DNA of 64,000 bases from Marinobacter similis (GTDB taxonomy: Bacteria > Pseudomonadota > Gammaproteobacteria > Pseudomonadales > Oleiphilaceae). The position numbers were made by a program, and so were the translations under genes. The DNA lies in contig NZ_CP007151.1 of assembly GCF_000830985.1 (NCBI RefSeq), forward strand, positions 2,790,001-2,854,000, read 5' to 3'. Within the stretch, counting starts at the first letter, position 1; each line of letters starts with the position of its first letter. The notes under the pieces were generated by a model that was given only the letters and a program-made list of their open reading frames with translations, ran no database searches and had not been told where the DNA came from. This document shows positions 1 to 9,244 of the stretch, piece by piece.

Positions 1-352
1 GCCTGCAGCCGATTTATGCTGCGGCCCTGAATGACCATGTCCTGTTCGTCCATACTCGGGGAGATGTCCACCACCAGCATCAGGTCGCGACCGGATACCG
101 GTAGTTGTACCTGCTCGCCAACATGCTGTGGTCGCGCCAGCGCCACCACCAACAGACACCAGATCACGAACAACAGGGATTTCTGCCATAAAGGAGTGGC
201 GCTGCCATGACGCTGACGCCGGGCAGGTCAGACAACCAGTGACCAACCGGCAGCATGGGTGCGTCCACGGCATGTCCCGCGGGCCGCCGCCATTGCAACA
301 GCAGCGGTACCAGCACCAAAAGCATCAGCCAGGGATAAGCCAGACTCACCAT
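1..352 (-). CDS. VWA-domain (BatA/BatB-like) protein, partial and frameshifted
   Basis: N-terminal part of a membrane-anchored von Willebrand factor A protein; the rest lies beyond the window start. Residues 1-20 form a hydrophobic segment (SLAYPWLMLLVLVPLLLQW region) like the N terminus of BatA-type proteins. The frame is lost near position 219; in the next frame it continues with a second hydrophobic segment and then a metal-binding MIDAS motif (DISPS) near position 70. One missing base in a GC-rich run restores the frame. It follows the DUF4381 gene with a start overlapping that gene's end. VWA proteins next to MoxR and DUF58 genes are thought to act with the MoxR AAA+ ATPase in cell-envelope or chaperone functions; the substrate here is unknown. 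Confidence 0.8.
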
Positions 353-816
353 GCCTGACCTCCCAGCCAGGAGCGGGCAAACTCCATGGCCTGTCGGGGG
401 TCGGCGCTGGCCTTGGGTTGCCAGCTGCTGTGCACAATGGCTTCAACGATAGGCCGTGAAGCAATGCGATCCTTGGGTGCCGTCGCCAGTAAAAACGCTA
501 CCCAGGCCTCGCCACTCAGGGATTCTGGGTGTTTGTCCGGATACCGCTGGCGCGCCGCGCGTTTCAGCAGGCTGTTCAACTGGGCAAACCACTGGGGTTC
601 CGGACTGGCCTGATGCTCCAGGCCAGACAGTTCGGCCTTGGCCAGGCGTAGCCAGCGGTTACGACGACGACGGCGATGTAAGAGCCAGACCAGTCCGGCA
701 AGCGCCAGTAATACAAGCAGGGCCAGTAACCACCAGCCCGGTGCCGGTGGCCAGAAGCCGCCCGTTGCCGGCAGGTGAATGTCTTTTAGTTGGCTTAGCG
801 GATCTTGCGGGTTCAT
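346..816 (-). CDS. DUF4381 domain membrane protein
   Basis: Protein of 156 residues starting MNPQDPLSQLKDIHLP, with one transmembrane segment at about residues 22-45 followed by an arginine-rich stretch and a soluble C-terminal domain. This matches DUF4381, a small inner-membrane protein normally found between DUF58 and VWA genes. The start was chosen because its ATG overlaps the stop of the upstream DUF58 gene (ATGA), indicating translational coupling; longer upstream starts lie inside that gene. Its stop overlaps the start of the VWA gene by 7 bases. The function is unknown; membership of the MoxR/VWA cluster is the only clue. Confidence 0.85.
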   Translation of the reverse strand: MNPQDPLSQLKDIHLPATGGFWPPAPGWWLLALLVLLALAGLVWLLHRRRRRNRWLRLAKAELSGLEHQASPEPQWFAQLNSLLKRAARQRYPDKHPESLSGEAWVAFLLATAPKDRIASRPIVEAIVHSSWQPKASADPRQAMEFARSWLGGQAW

Positions 817-1755
817 CCGATCCGGCCTCCCGGCCCCAGCAGGGCTTTCATTGCCACCGCAGGTTCTTCGCCGGTCGAAACCATGGCGGAGGCCACGCCC
901 GAGGTGCGGAAACAATGTTCCAGGCGAGCCTCATGGGCATCCACCTTGCGTTGCCAGGCTTGTTGGAAACGGGCATTTGCGGCATCAAACCAGACCGGGC
1001 CTTCGGGACCGGCAACTGCAAAGCGCCCGCTACTGGGCAGCTCGCGCTCAAGGGGGTCCACGATGCGGATGGCACTGACAGAATTGTGACGGGCCAGGGC
1101 ACCAAGCAGGGTTGGGGTGTCTTCAGTAATGCCGAGGAAATCGCTGATCACGAAAATGCGACTGCCGGTGTGAGCTACCCGCCGGGCTTCGGCGAGCGCC
1201 TGGTCGAGGCCATTGGCGGCGGAGGCTTCGGATGTGGTTTCGGGTTGGGCACCCGGCTGTTGCTGATGTTCAGCCAGGGTATCCAGCAGGCGCAGCACCG
1301 ATTTCTTGCGCCGGGCCGGGCGCAGCACCCTCAACGAGCGCTGGTTGAAGACAATGCCGCCCACCTGGTCACCAGCCAGAGCGCCAGCCAAGCCAGCAGG
1401 CTGGCAACCTGCGCCGACCGCACCTGTTTGTAGGCGCCGGTACTGGCAAAGAACAGGGTCGGGCCCAGATCACAGAGCAGCAGCACCGGGCGTTCCCGTT
1501 CTTCCTCATACAGCTTGGTGTGGGGCGCTTGCCGCCGTGCGGTCACGCGCCAGTCGATGCTGCGGATGTCGTCACCGGGCTGGTACTGGCGGACCTCCGC
1601 GAAAGCCATGCCCCGGCCCCGCTGTGGTGACTGCTGCAAACCGGCCTGGCGGGTTTTCACCGGGCGGGCCGACGGCAGCTTCAACGCACGGGCATCCGCC
1701 TGCAGGCGGATCAGGTCCGGCAGACTGATGTGGGTTAGAGCGTCGGAGTCAGCAT
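813..1755 (-). CDS. DUF58 protein, frameshifted
   Basis: DUF58 family protein encoded between moxR and the DUF4381 gene. The signature GDDIRSIDWRVTAR is clear at about position 1560. The frame is broken twice: near 1746 (after an MLTP start, continuing as DALTHISLPDLIRL) and near 1382 (LLAWLAL resuming as AGDQVGGIVF). One missing base at each place gives one protein of about 314 residues that fits the start at 1755. An alternative ATG at 1790-1792, overlapping the moxR stop, would need further corrections. DUF58 proteins resemble VWA domains and occur beside MoxR ATPases; no enzymatic role is established. The breaks are probably sequence errors. Confidence 0.75.
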
Positions 1756-1791
1756 GGTGGCGGTGTCAGTCTGTCGCATCGGTGGAGATCA

Positions 1792-1975
1792 TCAGGAGGT
1801 GACCGGTACTCGCTCAATCAGGCGTTCGATAACCGCGTCGGCGGTCATGCCCTCGGCCTCGGCTTCGAAGGTCAGCAGAATCCGGTGCCTGAGCACATCA
1901 AAGGCCATGGCCCGGACATCGTCCGGGGTCACGTAGTCGCGGCCGTCGAGCCAGGCAGGGCACGGACACTCGTGT
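1792..1975 (-). CDS. MoxR-type AAA+ ATPase, C-terminal fragment
   Basis: Only the last 60 or so residues of a MoxR-family ATPase are present. The recognisable C-terminal lid reads [13 protein letters not shown] and ends in ERVPVTS before a TGA at 1792-1794. One missing base near 1953 is needed to read through VRALAWLDG. Upstream of about 1975 the coding sequence is replaced by a terminator and the rpsJ promoter, so the Walker A and B motifs (normally some 250 residues) are absent. In intact clusters MoxR is the first gene, followed by DUF58, DUF4381 and VWA genes. Whether the truncation is biological or an assembly join cannot be told from sequence alone; see findings. Confidence 0.75.
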
Positions 1976-1982
1976 GATCAGG

Positions 1983-2013
1983 AAAAAGGGGCTGAATTAT
2001 TCAGCCCCTTTTT
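1983..2013. terminator. Rho-independent terminator upstream of rpsJ
   Basis: A perfect 9-base-pair stem (GGGGCTGAA / TTCAGCCCC) with a three-base loop, flanked by A and T runs on both sides. In related genomes the gene before rpsJ is tuf, so this may be the tuf terminator left beside a join; it could also end transcription from the minus-strand side. Confidence 0.85.
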
Positions 2014-2062
2014 CTGTTTCAGTCGCGATGCTTGTGCCCGACCCGGTCAAACAGGATGCCTG

Positions 2063-2091
2063 TTGACAGGGTTGGGTATTATGCATACAAT
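2063..2091 (+). promoter_or_regulatory. Sigma-70 promoter of the S10 operon
   Basis: TTGACA, a 17-base spacer and TACAAT, an almost ideal housekeeping promoter 62 bases before the rpsJ start. The transcribed leader is short (about 55 bases) and shows only a small GTAG/CTAC hairpin, so the long L4-responsive S10 leader known from E. coli does not appear to be present. Confidence 0.85.
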
Positions 2092-2152
2092 GCGGCTCCT
2101 TTTTTTGAAGGTCGGCTAACAAGTAGCTGCTACGAGTGGAGTTTGGTGCATC

Positions 2153-2464
2153 ATGCAAAGCCAAAAAATTCGAATCCGGTTGAAGGCGTTTGATTATCGC
2201 CTGATCGACCAGTCCACACAGGAGATCGTCGATACCGCGAAGCGGACCGGCGCTCAGGTGCGTGGACCTATCCCTCTGCCGACGCGGAAGGAAAAGTACA
2301 CCATTCTGGTTTCTCCGCACGTCAACAAAGACGCGCGCGACCAGTATGAAATTCGTACGCATAAGCGTTTGCTCGACATCGTTGAGCCGACGGAAAAGAC
2401 AGTAGATGCTTTGATGAAGTTGGACCTGGCAGCAGGTGTAGACGTTCAGATCAGCCTCGGCTAA
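2153..2464 (+). CDS. rpsJ: 30S ribosomal protein S10
   Basis: 103 residues, the usual length of S10, which sits in the head of the small subunit and also binds NusB in antitermination. The N terminus [15 protein letters not shown] and the stretch [22 protein letters not shown] are characteristic. It is the first gene of the S10 operon, 62 bases after a strong promoter. The gene has no internal irregularity. Confidence 0.98.
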   Translation: MQSQKIRIRLKAFDYRLIDQSTQEIVDTAKRTGAQVRGPIPLPTRKEKYTILVSPHVNKDARDQYEIRTHKRLLDIVEPTEKTVDALMKLDLAAGVDVQISLG

Positions 2465-2540
2465 TACCGCCAGGTATTAGTCTGTGTAACTGTCATAAGG
2501 CCATAGAGGGTGCGAGCCCCGTACACTTAAGAGGTGAAAC

Positions 2541-3179
2541 ATGGCAATTGGTGTTGTCGGTCGTAAGGCCGGTATGACCCGTATTTTTACGGAAGATGGG
2601 CAGGCACTGCCCGTAACGGTAATCGAGGTTGAACCTAACCGGATTACCCAACTTAAAACTCTTGAAAGCGATGGTTACCGTGCCGTTCAGGTCACTGTAG
2701 GCGCCCGTCGTTCCTCACGTGTAACCAAGAGTGAAGCTGGTCACTATGCTAAGGCGGGCGTTGAAGCCGGTCGTGGTATGTGGGAATTCCGTCTGGCTGA
2801 AGGCGAGGGTGAAGACCTGGCCGCCGGCGGCGAGATCACAGCTTCAATCTTTGAAGACGGTCAGGTGGTTGACGCCATCGGTCGGTCCAAAGGTAAGGGT
2901 TTTCAGGGCGGCGTAAAGCGTTGGAATTTCTCCATGCAAGACGCTACCCACGGTAACTCCCTCTCTCACCGTGCTCCGGGCTCCATTGGTCAGAACCAGA
3001 CTCCGGGTAAGGTATTCAAAGGCAAGAAGATGGCGGGCCAGATGGGTAACGCGCAGGTAACTGTGCAGAACCTGAAAATTGTCCGTGTCGACGCCGAGCG
3101 CAACCTGCTGCTGGTGAGTGGTGCCGTACCCGGTGCTACTGGCGGCGACGTTGTCATCAAGCCTGCAGTTAAAGCCTGA
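2541..3179 (+). CDS. rplC: 50S ribosomal protein L3
   Basis: 212 residues, close to the family length. L3 is an early-assembly protein whose central loop reaches the peptidyl transferase centre; the loop region is visible around residues 125-160 ([32 protein letters not shown]). The N terminus [16 protein letters not shown] is typical. A strong Shine-Dalgarno (AGAGG) precedes the ATG. The gene is in S10 operon order, 11 bases before rplD. Confidence 0.98.
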   Translation: MAIGVVGRKAGMTRIFTEDGQALPVTVIEVEPNRITQLKTLESDGYRAVQVTVGARRSSRVTKSEAGHYAKAGVEAGRGMWEFRLAEGEGEDLAAGGEITASIFEDGQVVDAIGRSKGKGFQGGVKRWNFSMQDATHGNSLSHRAPGSIGQNQTPGKVFKGKKMAGQMGNAQVTVQNLKIVRVDAERNLLLVSGAVPGATGGDVVIKPAVKA

Positions 3180-3190
3180 GGAGCGGTGCG

Positions 3191-3796
3191 ATGGAATTGA
3201 CTATTACAGGTAGCGGCAAGGGAATTTCTGTTTCCGACGCTGCATTTGCCAAAGATTTTAACGAGTCGCTGGTGCACCAGGTTGTTACTGCTTACATGGC
3301 AGCTGGCCGCCAAGGTACCAAGGCTCAAAAGACGCGTTCTGAAGTCAGCGGTGGTGGTAAGAAGCCATGGCGTCAGAAGGGCACTGGTCGTGCCCGTGCT
3401 GGTACTATCCGCAGCCCAATCTGGCGCGCCGGTGGTGTTACCTTTGCAGCCAAGCCTCGCGGTTTTGAGCAGAAGGTAAACCGGAAGATGTACCGCGCAG
3501 CAATGCGTTCTATTTTTTCTGAGCTGGTTCGCCAAGAGCGTCTGGTAGTTGTTGACGAGTTGAATGTCGACAGCCCGAAGACCAAGGCGTTCACCGCTAA
3601 GCTGAAGGATCTCGGTGTAAGCAATGCGCTGATCCTGTCTGAAAGCGTTGAGCAGAACCTGCACCTTGCTTCACGCAACATCCCGCACGTTGATGTTCGT
3701 GATATCGCAGGTCTTGATCCGGTTAGCCTGGTTGCTCACGACAGCGTCGTGATCACTGTGCCTGCTCTGAAGAAGATCGAGGAGATGCTGGGATGA
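3191..3796 (+). CDS. rplD: 50S ribosomal protein L4
   Basis: 201 residues, as in E. coli. L4 lines the nascent peptide exit tunnel and, in enterobacteria, represses its own operon through the S10 leader. The extended loop that reaches the tunnel is recognisable at about residues 40-80 ([24 protein letters not shown]). The stop overlaps the rplW start by four bases (ATGA), indicating coupled translation. Confidence 0.98.
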   Translation: MELTITGSGKGISVSDAAFAKDFNESLVHQVVTAYMAAGRQGTKAQKTRSEVSGGGKKPWRQKGTGRARAGTIRSPIWRAGGVTFAAKPRGFEQKVNRKMYRAAMRSIFSELVRQERLVVVDELNVDSPKTKAFTAKLKDLGVSNALILSESVEQNLHLASRNIPHVDVRDIAGLDPVSLVAHDSVVITVPALKKIEEMLG

Positions 3797-4086
3797 ATCA
3801 GGAGCGTATTTACAAGGTCCTGCTTGGACCGCACGTATCTGAGAAAGCTTCTCTGGTGGCCGAGCACGGCCAGGTAGTGTTTCGGGTAGCCCCGGACGCA
3901 ACCAAGCCCGAGATCAAGAAAGCCGTTGAGCAACTGTTCAACGTCACCGTCGAAGGTGTTCAGGTTCTGAACCGTAAGGGTAAGCTCAAGCGCACTATCC
4001 GCGGGTTCGGCAAGCGTAATGACATTCGTAAGGCTTACGTAAAGCTGGCTGAAGGTCAGGACATCGATTTTCTGGATGTGGAATAA
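3793..4086 (+). CDS. rplW: 50S ribosomal protein L23
   Basis: 97 residues. L23 lies at the tunnel exit and is the docking site for trigger factor and the signal recognition particle. Diagnostic stretches are [10 protein letters not shown] near the N terminus and [12 protein letters not shown]. Its start overlaps the end of rplD by four bases. Confidence 0.97.
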   Translation: MNQERIYKVLLGPHVSEKASLVAEHGQVVFRVAPDATKPEIKKAVEQLFNVTVEGVQVLNRKGKLKRTIRGFGKRNDIRKAYVKLAEGQDIDFLDVE

Positions 4087-4103
4087 GGTAAAGGGGTCGT
4101 AAT

Positions 4104-4930
4104 ATGCCGATCGTCAAAACCAAACCAACATCTGCCGGACGCCGTCACGTTGTAAAGCTTTACAACCCGGATCTGCACACAGGCGCCCTTACGAGCCGTT
4201 GGTAGAAAGAAAGAATAAGACGGGTGGACGTAATAATGCGGGTCGCATTACCACACGTCACACTGGTGGTGGTCACAAGAAGCACTACCGTGTAATTGAT
4301 TTTAAGCGGACCAAAGATGGTATCCCAGCGGTCATTGAGCGCCTGGAATACGATCCTAACCGCTCTGCGCACATTGCACTGGTCAAGTACGCCGATGGCG
4401 AGCGTCGTTACATTATCGCTCCCAAAGGTATGCAGATCGGTGATCCTGTGCGCTCCGGTATCGACGCGCCGATTAAAGTGGGTAGCACGTTGCCGCTCCG
4501 GAATATTCCGGTCGGTTCTGTAATCCACTGCGTTGAACTCAAGCCTGGCAAAGGTGCTCAGCTGGCTCGCTCTGCGGGCGCATCCGTACAGCTGGTAGCG
4601 CGTGAAGGTGCATATGCCACCATCCGCCTGCGCTCAGGTGAAATGCGAAAGGTGCTTGTAGATTGCCGCGCAACGTTGGGTGAAGTATCCAACAGCGAGC
4701 ACAGTCTCAAGCAGCTTGGTAAAGCGGGTGCATCACGTTGGCGCGGCAAACGCCCAACAGTACGTGGTGTTGCTATGAACCCAGTTGACCACCCACATGG
4801 TGGTGGTGAAGGGCGTACCTCTGGCGGACGTCACCCGGTTACTCCGTGGGGTGTTCCGACCAAAGGGCATAAGACTCGTAAGAACAAGCGTACTGATAAA
4901 ATGATAGTACGTCGTCGTTCGGCCAAGTAA
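4104..4930 (+). CDS. rplB: 50S ribosomal protein L2, one frameshift
   Basis: L2 (275 residues after repair) binds the 23S rRNA near the peptidyl transferase centre. The gene starts [18 protein letters not shown], but the frame is lost near 4187: the sequence GGCGCCCTTACG should contain one more C to read GAPYEPLVE as in all L2 proteins. Downstream it is normal, including [25 protein letters not shown] near the C terminus. Because L2 is essential and single-copy, this is almost certainly a sequence error. The gene sits in S10 operon order between rplW and rpsS. Confidence 0.95.
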
Positions 4931-4953
4931 ACGACTACATAGAGGTAATTGCT

Positions 4954-5229
4954 GTGCCACGTTCTTTAAAGAAAGGTCCTTTTATAGACCTGCATCTGTT
5001 GAAGAAGGTCGAGGCAGCTCTGGAAGCTAACGACAAGCGACCGATCAAGACCTGGTCGCGCCGGTCGACAGTATTTCCGGAGATGGTAGGCCTGACCATT
5101 GCAGTCCACAACGGCAAGCAGCACGTGCCGGTTTATGTCACCGAAGATATGGTTGGACATAAGCTGGGTGAGTTCGCGGCAACGCGTACTTATCGTGGTC
5201 ATGCGGCCGACAAGAAAGCTAAACGCTGA
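4954..5229 (+). CDS. rpsS: 30S ribosomal protein S19
   Basis: 91 residues beginning [20 protein letters not shown], which fits S19, a head protein of the small subunit that contacts S13. It uses a GTG start with an upstream AGAGG; the GTG is fixed by conservation of the [10 protein letters not shown] terminus. The gene follows rplB in the S10 operon. Confidence 0.97.
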   Translation: MPRSLKKGPFIDLHLLKKVEAALEANDKRPIKTWSRRSTVFPEMVGLTIAVHNGKQHVPVYVTEDMVGHKLGEFAATRTYRGHAADKKAKR

Positions 5230-5245
5230 TTGTGAGGGAATAGAA

Positions 5246-5578
5246 ATGGAAGTAGCAGCCAAGTATAAGGGCGCTAACCTCTCAGCTCAGAAAGCACGTC
5301 TTGTCGCTGACCAAGTACGCGGCAAGGCGGTTGAGGATGCCCTGAACATTCTGACTTTCAGCCCAAAGAAGGCGGCGGTTGTACTCAAGAAAGCTCTTGA
5401 GTCTGCCATCGCTAACGCTGAGCACAACGAAGGTCTGGACGTTGACGAACTGCGGGTTTCCACCGTAATGGTGGATGAGGGTCCGACGCTCAAGCGAATT
5501 AAAGCTCGAGCCAAGGGGCGCGCTGACCGGATTTTCAAGCGCACCTGCCATATCACCGTCAAGGTCGCCGACAAGTAG
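5246..5578 (+). CDS. rplV: 50S ribosomal protein L22
   Basis: 110 residues starting [26 protein letters not shown], the expected length and N terminus for L22. The beta-hairpin that lines the exit tunnel is near residues 80-100. The reading frame is open further upstream, but conservation and the GAGGG ribosome binding site support this ATG. It is followed after 11 bases by rpsC. Confidence 0.97.
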   Translation: MEVAAKYKGANLSAQKARLVADQVRGKAVEDALNILTFSPKKAAVVLKKALESAIANAEHNEGLDVDELRVSTVMVDEGPTLKRIKARAKGRADRIFKRTCHITVKVADK

Positions 5579-5589
5579 GAGATGCTCAG

Positions 5590-6273
5590 ATGGGTCATAA
5601 AGTAAATCCAACCGGCATTCGCCTGGGTGTGATCAAAGAGCACAACTCAGTCTGGTATGCCGACAAAAAGGAATACTCACAAAACCTGCTGAATGACATT
5701 CAGGTTCGTGAATTCCTCGACAAGCGTCTGGTTAAGGCGTCTGTCAGCAAGATTGTGATCGAGCGCCCTGCTCAGAACGCCCGTATCACGATCCATACTG
5801 CCCGTCCCGGTATTGTTATCGGTAAGAAGGGTGAAGATGTTGATCGTCTGCGTCGCGAAGTCAGCGACATGATGGGTGTGCCTGTGCACATCAACATCGA
5901 AGAAGTCCGCAAGCCGGACCTGGATGCCCGCCTGGTAGCGCAAAACGTTGCCGGTCAGCTGGAGCGTCGTGTGATGTTCCGTCGTGCTATGAAGCGCGCG
6001 GTACAGAACGCCATGCGTCAAGGCGCCAAGGGTATCAAGATTCAGGTAGGCGGTCGTCTCGGGGGTGCTGAAATTGCGCGTTCCGAGTGGTATCGCGAAG
6101 GTCGTGTACCTCTGCACACACTGCGTGCAGATATTGATTACGCAACCTACGAAGCGCATACCACTTACGGCGTAATCGGCGTCAAGGTATGGATCTTCAA
6201 AGGTGAGATTCTTGGTGGTATGGAGCAGGTCCGTGCTGACAAGAAAGCCTCTGGGAAGAAAGGTTCTAAGTAA
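5590..6273 (+). CDS. rpsC: 30S ribosomal protein S3
   Basis: 227 residues. S3 lines the mRNA entry channel and contributes to helicase activity. It starts [18 protein letters not shown] and contains the KH domain GxxG-type loop ([12 protein letters not shown]) near residue 75. The C-terminal tail is lysine-rich. The gene is intact and in operon order. Confidence 0.98.
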   Translation: MGHKVNPTGIRLGVIKEHNSVWYADKKEYSQNLLNDIQVREFLDKRLVKASVSKIVIERPAQNARITIHTARPGIVIGKKGEDVDRLRREVSDMMGVPVHINIEEVRKPDLDARLVAQNVAGQLERRVMFRRAMKRAVQNAMRQGAKGIKIQVGGRLGGAEIARSEWYREGRVPLHTLRADIDYATYEAHTTYGVIGVKVWIFKGEILGGMEQVRADKKASGKKGSK

Positions 6274-6285
6274 AGGGGCACTCTT

Positions 6286-6699
6286 ATGCTGCAACCAAAA
6301 CGCACCAAATTTCGCAAGGTAATGAAAGGCCGTAACACCGGTCTTGCTCACCGCGCTAACAAGGTGAGCTTCGGTGAATACGGATTGAAAGCTACCAGTC
6401 GTGGGCGTATAACTGCGCGCCAGATTGAGGCAGCGCGTCGTACCATGACTCGTCGCATTAAGCGTGGCGGGAAGATCTGGATCCGGGTGTTCCCGGACAA
6501 GCCGATCACTGGTAAGCCGCTGGAAGTACGAATGGGTAAAGGTAAGGGTTCTGTCGAGTATTGGGTCGCTGAAATTCAGCCAGGCCGCATGCTCTACGAG
6601 ATGGAAGGTGTATCTGAGGAAATCGCTCGTGATGCCTTCACTCTCGCTGCGGCCAAACTGCCGGTACAGACCACCTTTGTAACGAGGACGGTGATGTGA
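6286..6699 (+). CDS. rplP: 50S ribosomal protein L16
   Basis: 137 residues starting [20 protein letters not shown]16 organises the A-site tRNA elbow and central protuberance. The stop at 6697-6699 overlaps the rpmC start by one base (TGATG), so translation of the two is probably coupled. Confidence 0.98.
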   Translation: MLQPKRTKFRKVMKGRNTGLAHRANKVSFGEYGLKATSRGRITARQIEAARRTMTRRIKRGGKIWIRVFPDKPITGKPLEVRMGKGKGSVEYWVAEIQPGRMLYEMEGVSEEIARDAFTLAAAKLPVQTTFVTRTVM

Positions 6700-6890
6700 T
6701 GAAAGCAACAGAGCTGCGTGAAAAGTCAGTCGAGGAGCTGAACAAAGAGCTGATCGACCTCCTGAAGGAGCAGTTCAACCTGCGCATGCGTAAGGCGACA
6801 GGTCAGCTGAATCAGTCTCACCTTCTCGGCAAGGTGAAACGTGAGATTGCTCGCGTGAAAACAGTATTGAATGAAAAGGCAGGACAGTGA
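6699..6890 (+). CDS. rpmC: 50S ribosomal protein L29
   Basis: 63 residues ([22 protein letters not shown]), a short helical hairpin protein at the tunnel exit. The ATG overlaps the rplP stop; a GTG three bases earlier would only add one residue. It is followed directly by rpsQ with a one-base gap. Confidence 0.96.
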   Translation: MKATELREKSVEELNKELIDLLKEQFNLRMRKATGQLNQSHLLGKVKREIARVKTVLNEKAGQ

Positions 6891-6891
6891 C

Positions 6892-7158
6892 ATGACTGAA
6901 GCTACCCAAACTGCCAGAACTCTGAGCGGCAAGGTCGTGAGCAACAAGATGGAGAAGTCCATCGTCGTTCTGGTCGAGCGTCAGGTGAAGCACCCTCTGT
7001 ACGGTAAGTACATGAAGCGCTCAACCAAGATTCACGCTCACGATGAGAGTAATCAGTGTAACGTCGGTGACACTGTGACCATCCAGGAAACCCGTCCGGT
7101 CTCTAAGACCAAGAGCTGGGCCCTGGTGGCAGTCACCGAACGTGCATCCAAGGTGTAA
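6892..7158 (+). CDS. rpsQ: 30S ribosomal protein S17
   Basis: 88 residues starting [24 protein letters not shown]17 is an OB-fold primary binder of 16S rRNA. The conserved stretch [17 protein letters not shown] and [13 protein letters not shown] are present. The start was chosen at the ATG one base after the rpmC stop; an upstream in-frame ATG lies inside rpmC. Confidence 0.96.
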   Translation: MTEATQTARTLSGKVVSNKMEKSIVVLVERQVKHPLYGKYMKRSTKIHAHDESNQCNVGDTVTIQETRPVSKTKSWALVAVTERASKV

Positions 7159-7173
7159 CGCCGGAGAACAACC

Positions 7174-7542
7174 ATGATTCAGACTCAAACAATGCTTGAA
7201 GTCGCGGATAACAGCGGTGCGCGTCAGGTGATGTGCATTAAGGTCCTGGGCGGTTCACATCGGCGTTATGCCAGCGTAGGGGATATCATCAAGGTAACCG
7301 TTAAGGAAGCCATCCCCCGCGGTAAAGTGAAGAAAGGCCAGGTCCTGAAGGCTGTGGTGGTGCGCACTCGTAAGGGTGTTCGCCGTCCCGACGGTTCGCT
7401 GATCCGTTTCGACGGAAACGCGGCGGTACTTCTGAACCCTCAGGACGCTCCTATTGGTACCCGTATCTTCGGACCGGTTACCCGTGAGCTGCGTAATGAG
7501 AAGTTCATGAAAATTATTTCACTGGCACCCGAAGTACTTTAA
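7174..7542 (+). CDS. rplN: 50S ribosomal protein L14
   Basis: 122 residues, exact family length, starting [28 protein letters not shown]14 lies at the subunit interface and binds the silencing factor RsfS. It is the first gene of what is the spc operon in E. coli; only 15 bases separate it from rpsQ and I see no promoter there. Confidence 0.98.
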   Translation: MIQTQTMLEVADNSGARQVMCIKVLGGSHRRYASVGDIIKVTVKEAIPRGKVKKGQVLKAVVVRTRKGVRRPDGSLIRFDGNAAVLLNPQDAPIGTRIFGPVTRELRNEKFMKIISLAPEVL

Positions 7543-7559
7543 AGGACCAGAGGCCGGTT

Positions 7560-7880
7560 ATGAAAAAGATCAAACGAGATGACGAAGTAATCGTCACCAC
7601 GGGGAAAGATAAAGGCAAACGTGGTAAAGTCCTGAAAGTTCAGGACGATGGTCGAGTGCTTGTTTCTGGGATCAACATGATCAAGAAGCACACCAAACCT
7701 AACCCGATGCTGGGCACCCCAGGTGGCATCGTCGAAAAAGAAGCACCTATCCAGGCTTCCAACGTGGCTATTTTTAATCCGCAGACCGGCAAAGCCGATC
7801 GTGTTGGCTTCCAGACCAAGGAAGACGGCGCTAAAGTGCGGATCTTCAAGTCCACGAACGAAGCTGTCGATAACCAGTAA
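7560..7880 (+). CDS. rplX: 50S ribosomal protein L24
   Basis: 106 residues with the N-terminal KOW motif ([21 protein letters not shown]). L24 is one of the two assembly initiator proteins of the large subunit. Intact, in spc operon order. Confidence 0.97.
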   Translation: MKKIKRDDEVIVTTGKDKGKRGKVLKVQDDGRVLVSGINMIKKHTKPNPMLGTPGGIVEKEAPIQASNVAIFNPQTGKADRVGFQTKEDGAKVRIFKSTNEAVDNQ

Positions 7881-7895
7881 GCGGTGGTGGTTACG

Positions 7896-8435
7896 ATGCT
7901 TAACATGAAAGAGCAGTACAGTAAGGAAGTGGTACCCGCCCTGCAGAAAGAGTTCAGCTACAAGAACATCATGCAGGTGCCGCGTATCGAAAAGATCACC
8001 CTTAACATGGGTGTCGGCGAAGCGGTTGGTGACAAGAAGCTGATTGAGAATGCCGTGGCGGATCTAGAGCGCCTGGCAGGTCAAAAGGTTGTTGTTACCA
8101 AGGCACGTAAATCCGTTGCGGGTTTCAAAATCCGTGAAGGTTGGCCGATCGGTTGCAAGGTTACTCTGCGCGGTGAGCGTATGTGGGACTTCTTTGATCG
8201 CCTGGTTCACATTGCGGTACCCCGCATTCGTGACTTCCGTGGTCTGAATCCCAAGTCGTTCGACGGTCGTGGTAACTACAGCATGGGTGTGCGTGAGCAG
8301 ATCATTTTCCCTGAGATCGAGTACGACAAAGTCGACAAGATCCGTGGTCTGGACATCACCATTACCACTACTGCCGGTACCGACGATGAAGGTCGTGAAC
8401 TGCTGAAAGCCTTCGGCTTTCCGTTCAAGAAATAA
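7896..8435 (+). CDS. rplE: 50S ribosomal protein L5
   Basis: 179 residues, identical in length to E. coli L5, the 5S rRNA-binding protein of the central protuberance. Diagnostic: [18 protein letters not shown] and [19 protein letters not shown]. The ATG at 7896 was preferred over an in-frame GTG 12 bases upstream and ATG 9 bases downstream because it gives the family length. Confidence 0.96.
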   Translation: MLNMKEQYSKEVVPALQKEFSYKNIMQVPRIEKITLNMGVGEAVGDKKLIENAVADLERLAGQKVVVTKARKSVAGFKIREGWPIGCKVTLRGERMWDFFDRLVHIAVPRIRDFRGLNPKSFDGRGNYSMGVREQIIFPEIEYDKVDKIRGLDITITTTAGTDDEGRELLKAFGFPFKK

Positions 8436-8448
8436 AGGAACGAGTGTA

Positions 8449-8754
8449 ATGGCTAAGGTTTCCATGAAAAACCGTGAGCTGAAGCGCGAACAAACCGTTG
8501 CGAAGTTTGCAGCGAAGCGTGCTGAGCTCAAGGCGATTATCAAGAACCCGAATACCAGCGATGATGACCGTTGGGACGCACAGATGAAGCTGCAACAGCT
8601 TCCTCGCGATGCAAGCCCCTCGCGTCTTCGGAATCGTTGCCAGGTGACTGGTCGTCCCCACGGCGTTCTCCGCAAGTTCGAGCTTTCACGGATTAAACTT
8701 CGTGAATACGGCATGCGCGGTGACGTTCCGGGCCTGACTAAGGCAAGCTGGTAA
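8449..8754 (+). CDS. rpsN: 30S ribosomal protein S14
   Basis: 101 residues, the long, zinc-free type of S14: it lacks CxxC pairs and has the conserved [25 protein letters not shown] C-terminal region. S14 is a head protein of the small subunit. It is followed by an 88-base gap that holds a strong hairpin. Confidence 0.97.
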   Translation: MAKVSMKNRELKREQTVAKFAAKRAELKAIIKNPNTSDDDRWDAQMKLQQLPRDASPSRLRNRCQVTGRPHGVLRKFELSRIKLREYGMRGDVPGLTKASW

Positions 8755-8757
8755 GAT

Positions 8758-8784
8758 AGGCACCCTGACTTCGGTCAGGTGCCT
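8758..8784 (+). other. UUCG-capped hairpin between rpsN and rpsH
   Basis: Inverted repeat AGGCACCCTGAC / GTCAGGTGCCT around a TTCG tetraloop, with one bulged C. UUCG loops are unusually stable in RNA. There is no T run after it, so it is not a classic terminator; it may act as an mRNA stability, processing or attenuation element inside the spc transcript. Confidence 0.7.
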
Positions 8785-8842
8785 GTTGGTAAGCGGTGCG
8801 GCACGCCGCTGCACAACTAAAAAGATCAGGAGCCTCATACCA

Positions 8843-9235
8843 ATGAGTATGCAAGACACGCTTGCGGATATGTTTACTCGTATTCGTAATGCACAGATGG
8901 CGTCTAAGACAGATGTTACGATGCCGTCTTCAAAGATGAAGATTTCCGTAGCCCAGGTCCTTAAGGACGAAGGTTACGTGGAAGACTTTTCCGTTTCAGC
9001 CGACGCGAAGCCCGAGCTGACGATCACTCTGAAATACTTCGGCGGCAAGCCGGTTATTGAAGAGATCAAGCGGGTCAGCCGTCCGAGTCTGCGCCAGTAC
9101 AACGGCGCTGGGGAACTACCGAAGGTATCCGGTGGTTTGGGAGTCGCGATTGTCTCAACGTCCAAGGGCGTTATGACAGACCGCGCCGCACGAGCTGCTG
9201 GCGTGGGTGGCGAAGTCATCTGCACCGTATTCTAG
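8843..9235 (+). CDS. rpsH: 30S ribosomal protein S8
   Basis: 130 residues, starting [23 protein letters not shown]8 is a primary 16S rRNA binder and, in E. coli, represses the spc operon by binding its mRNA at rplE. Start placed at the ATG after AGGAG; upstream in-frame sequence is not conserved. The C terminus [26 protein letters not shown] is typical. Confidence 0.97.
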   Translation: MSMQDTLADMFTRIRNAQMASKTDVTMPSSKMKISVAQVLKDEGYVEDFSVSADAKPELTITLKYFGGKPVIEEIKRVSRPSLRQYNGAGELPKVSGGLGVAIVSTSKGVMTDRAARAAGVGGEVICTVF

Positions 9236-9244
9236 GAGATACAC

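Noticed and set aside
456..1433. 325-codon plus-strand frame over the DUF58 and DUF4381 genes
   Set aside because: Low-complexity, no known motif; the opposite strand has recognisable DUF58 and DUF4381 proteins.
4104..4930. rplB, rpsD, glnA and others as pseudogenes
   Set aside because: They are essential or key single-copy genes with one-base defects; sequence error is far more likely than inactivation.
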